Positions 12,511 through 14,721 of a stretch of 14,721 nucleotides of DNA are shown here, one piece after another. The stretch's first letter is position 1. Every line of letters begins with the position of its first letter. Both the position numbers and the translations under genes were made by a program. The notes under the pieces are model-generated. The model was not told the DNA's origin, did not search any database, and was given only the letters and a program-made list of their open reading frames with translations. Where the stretch lies: contig JAURQA010000259.1 in NCBI GenBank assembly GCA_030836345.1, positions 1 through 14,721 of the forward strand, in the 5' to 3' direction. Source of the DNA: Bacteroidota bacterium. Lineage in GTDB: Bacteria; Bacteroidota; Bacteroidia; NS11-12g; UBA955.

Positions 12511-14721
12511 CTAATCAATGGCAGGCCAAGTAGCTGGGCTCACCTCATTCATAATCGCATAGATGCGTGAAAACACATCATCTGCACTTGGTTTCGAAAA
12601 ATAATCCCCATCGGTTCCATAAGCTGCACGATGTGCTTTTGCACTAATGGTTTCTGGCTTTCCATCCAAGAACCGGAAGATATCTTGCTGCTCCATTACT
12701 TGCTGATACATATACGCACTGGCTCCACCCGGCACATCTTCATCTAAGAAGATCACACGGCTGGTATTCTGAATGCTCTTTGCTATGTTTTGGTTTAAAT
12801 CAAAAGGAACAAGTGTTTGTATATCAATAATTTCTACATCTATATTATACTTAGCTAATTCTGCTGCGGCCTGCATGGCAATGCGGCAACAAGAACCATA
12901 AGTCACGAGGGTAATATCAGACCCTTGTCGGATGGTTTCAACTTCGCCTAAAGGAACCGTGAATTCGCCAATATTTCTTGGCATCTTTTCTTTGATTCTA
13001 TACCCGTTCAAGCATTCTATAACCAGCGCCGGTTCGTCTGCTTTAAGTAAAGTATTATACATTCCAGCAGCTCGTGTCATATCTCTTGGAACACAAATGT
13101 GCATTCCTCTCAAGGCATTAATAATCATCCCCATAGGGCTCCCACTATGCCAAATACCTTCCAAGCGATGCCCTCTGGTGCGCACAATTAAAGGAGCTTT
13201 TTGGCCGCCTTTTGTTCGATATTGAAGCGTCGCCAAATCATCACTTAAAATCTGAATGGCGTAAAGTAAATAATCCAAGTATTGAATTTCCGCGATAGGG
13301 CGCAAACCTCTCATAGATGTTCCTATCCCTTCTCCAATAATACTTAATTCGCGTATTCCTTTATCTGTAACCCTAAGCTCACCATACTTTTCCTGCAAGC
13401 CGGAGAACCCTTGGTTTACATCGCCAATCTTTCCTAAGTCTTCACCAAAGGCAAATATCCGAGGATCTCTAGCCAAGGCCGCATCAAAACAGGCTCGGAC
13501 AATTTGGTACCCATCTGCCATCTCATCGCTGGTCTCTAAAGCAACCTGTTCTACATTCAATACACTCGTTGCACTTGTGGAGTGCAATTGAGAATTATAT
13601 CTGTCTTCGTTTAGGCTTTTAAATTGATTTGCGTAATTGACTAAAGTCTGTTTGGAAGATCCATCTATATTTCGGCAGGAAACCAAGGCTTTTTGAATGG
13701 CATTTCCTAAATCCTTACGAAGAGGATCCAAACTATTCTTTAAGCCTGTAGCAATCTCACTTAGTTCTGGATGAACGGTACTTAAATCCTCGCAAATTTG
13801 AACAAATGCACCTATTTCATTTTGTATTTCTGAATTAAACTCTTCCCAAGAGTCTTTCTGTGCCTGCTTTACAAAGGCCTTTGACTCTTTTTCTAACGCT
13901 TCTATTGCAGATTCTTCAACTAACTTATTTGCCAAAATCCATTCGCGCATTTTCTTGAGGCAATCAAAATCAATTTCCCATTGCAAGCGCTCCTTCGATT
14001 TATATCGCTCGTGGCTGCCACTCGTGCTATGCCCCTGAGGTTGCGTTATTTCTATCACATGAATAAGTACAGGGGCATGATGCTTCCTGCAATAATCTGC
14101 TGCATGCTTATAAACCCTGCACAACTCCGCATAATCATGTCCTTTTACTCTATATATTTTTAAACCTTCTTGGTTCTTCGTCACCTGAAACCCTGCCAAC
14201 ACGTCGGATATACTCTCTTTGGTGGTTTGGTATTTAGCCGGAACTGAAATACCATAGCCATCATCCCATACACTCATAAGCATGGGAACCTGCAGTACGC
14301 AAGCTGCATTTATAGTTTCCCAGAAGCCTCCTTCACTCGTACTCGCATTTCCTATAGTACCAAAAGCCACTTCGTTTCCATTTAAACTAAAATCGGTAAA
14401 TGAGTGTAAATCCTTGTTTTGCCGGTATAATTTACTGGCTAATGCCAATCCTAAGAGGCGTGGCATTTGACCAGCTGTTGGACTAATATCTGCGGAGGAA
14501 TTTTTATGGTTGGTTTGAGACATCCAGTCGCCATTTTCATCCAAGTATCGAGTGGCAAAATGCCCATTCATGCTTCGTCCTGCACTAGCCGGCTCATGCG
14601 CTACTGAAGGATTCGCATACAACTGTGCAAAAAAGGCTTTTACGTGGCTAATGCCCGCAGCGAACATAAAGGTTTGATCTCTATAATATCCACTTCGCCA
14701 GTCTCCGTTCTCAAATACGCG
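12511..14721 (-). CDS. 2-Oxoacid dehydrogenase E1, fused alpha and beta subunits (N-terminus off the edge)
   Basis: A thiamine-diphosphate-dependent decarboxylase that passes the acyl group to a lipoyl E2 subunit; the closest type is the branched-chain (2-oxoisovalerate) enzyme of Bacteroidota. The visible 736 residues are open to the right edge. The reading frame begins RVFENGDWRSGYYRDQTFMF, typical of the alpha subunit, so the ATG at 14667 is internal. The alpha part runs to about residue 265, with the thiamine-binding region IGNASTSEGGFWETIN...WDDGYGIS at about 123-159. A charged helical linker follows, then the beta part (about 395-736) with FGEDLGKIGDVNQGF, DKGIRELSIIGEGIGTSMRGLRPIAEIQY, and the C-terminal transketolase domain (VTYGSC...VEIIDIQTLVPFD). 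In the alpha part, GN stands where GD is usual in the GDG motif. Substrate choice among 2-oxoacids is not determined by sequence alone. Confidence 0.92.
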   Translation of the reverse strand, partial: RVFENGDWRSGYYRDQTFMFAAGISHVKAFFAQLYANPSVAHEPASAGRSMNGHFATRYLDENGDWMSQTNHKNSSADISPTAGQMPRLLGLALASKLYRQNKDLHSFTDFSLNGNEVAFGTIGNASTSEGGFWETINAACVLQVPMLMSVWDDGYGISVPAKYQTTKESISDVLAGFQVTKNQEGLKIYRVKGHDYAELCRVYKHAADYCRKHHAPVLIHVIEITQPQGHSTSGSHERYKSKERLQWEIDFDCLKKMREWILANKLVEESAIEALEKESKAFVKQAQKDSWEEFNSEIQNEIGAFVQICEDLSTVHPELSEIATGLKNSLDPLRKDLGNAIQKALVSCRNIDGSSKQTLVNYANQFKSLNEDRYNSQLHSTSATSVLNVEQVALETSDEMADGYQIVRACFDAALARDPRIFAFGEDLGKIGDVNQGFSGLQEKYGELRVTDKGIRELSIIGEGIGTSMRGLRPIAEIQYLDYLLYAIQILSDDLATLQYRTKGGQKAPLIVRTRGHRLEGIWHSGSPMGMIINALRGMHICVPRDMTRAAGMYNTLLKADEPALVIECLNGYRIKEKMPRNIGEFTVPLGEVETIRQGSDITLVTYGSCCRIAMQAAAELAKYNIDVEIIDIQTLVPFDLNQNIAKSIQNTSRVIFLDEDVPGGASAYMYQQVMEQQDIFRFLDGKPETISAKAHRAAYGTDGDYFSKPSADDVFSRIYAIMNEVSPATWPAID

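Noticed and set aside
14641-14721. ATG at 14667 as the start of the E1 dehydrogenase gene
   Set aside because: The frame stays open to the window edge and encodes RVFENGDWRSGYYRDQTF, a conserved part of the alpha subunit, so the true start is outside the window.

Overview
The window is a stretch of chromosome from a member of the Bacteroidota, most likely a flavobacterium-type lineage. The evidence is the AT-rich base composition, repeated promoter boxes of the Bacteroidota type (TAnnTTTG, in the infB case with a TTG 20 bp upstream), few visible Shine-Dalgarno sequences, a Bacteroidota-style lipoprotein peptidyl-prolyl isomerase, a fused E1 alpha/beta 2-oxoacid dehydrogenase, and menaquinone genes. 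I cannot place it to genus. There is no sign of an insertion sequence, phage, CRISPR array, tRNA or rRNA, and no gene-free stretch longer than about 190 bases.

Layout. (1) Bases 1-1161 hold a divergent DNA-damage-response-like pair: the start of a Y-family DNA polymerase IV (minus strand, running off the left edge) and a Cro/CI-type repressor with a LexA/UmuD-like self-cleaving S24 domain (plus strand). Between them lies a double palindromic operator flanked on each side by a TATATTTG promoter box. (2) Bases 1198-3548 (minus strand) hold a GH3-family acyl-adenylating enzyme translationally coupled through an ATGA overlap to murQ (peptidoglycan recycling). (3) Bases 3647-4895 (plus) hold a small conserved hypothetical gene overlapping a cyclophilin-type lipoprotein isomerase. 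(4) Bases 4930-9720 (plus) hold the translation/transcription cluster rimP-nusA-infB. Its rimP leader contains an intrinsic-terminator-like hairpin (candidate attenuator), a strong terminator separates nusA from infB, and infB has its own near-consensus promoter. (5) Bases 9758-12460 (plus) hold a tight operon: an SDR-family protein with a substituted active site, then menA and menC of menaquinone biosynthesis. (6) Bases 12511-14721 (minus, running off the right edge) hold a fused 2-oxoacid dehydrogenase E1 alpha/beta subunit.

The most noteworthy items are: the compact two-gene SOS-like switch, with a probable non-ATG start for the polymerase and a repressor whose promoter predicts a leaderless mRNA; a recurring TAnnTTTG-N4-ATG arrangement at three gene starts; the candidate attenuator before rimP; and the GH3-murQ coupling. 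Most of the rest is ordinary core genome. All assignments come from reading motifs and recalled family sequences; no database search was run.
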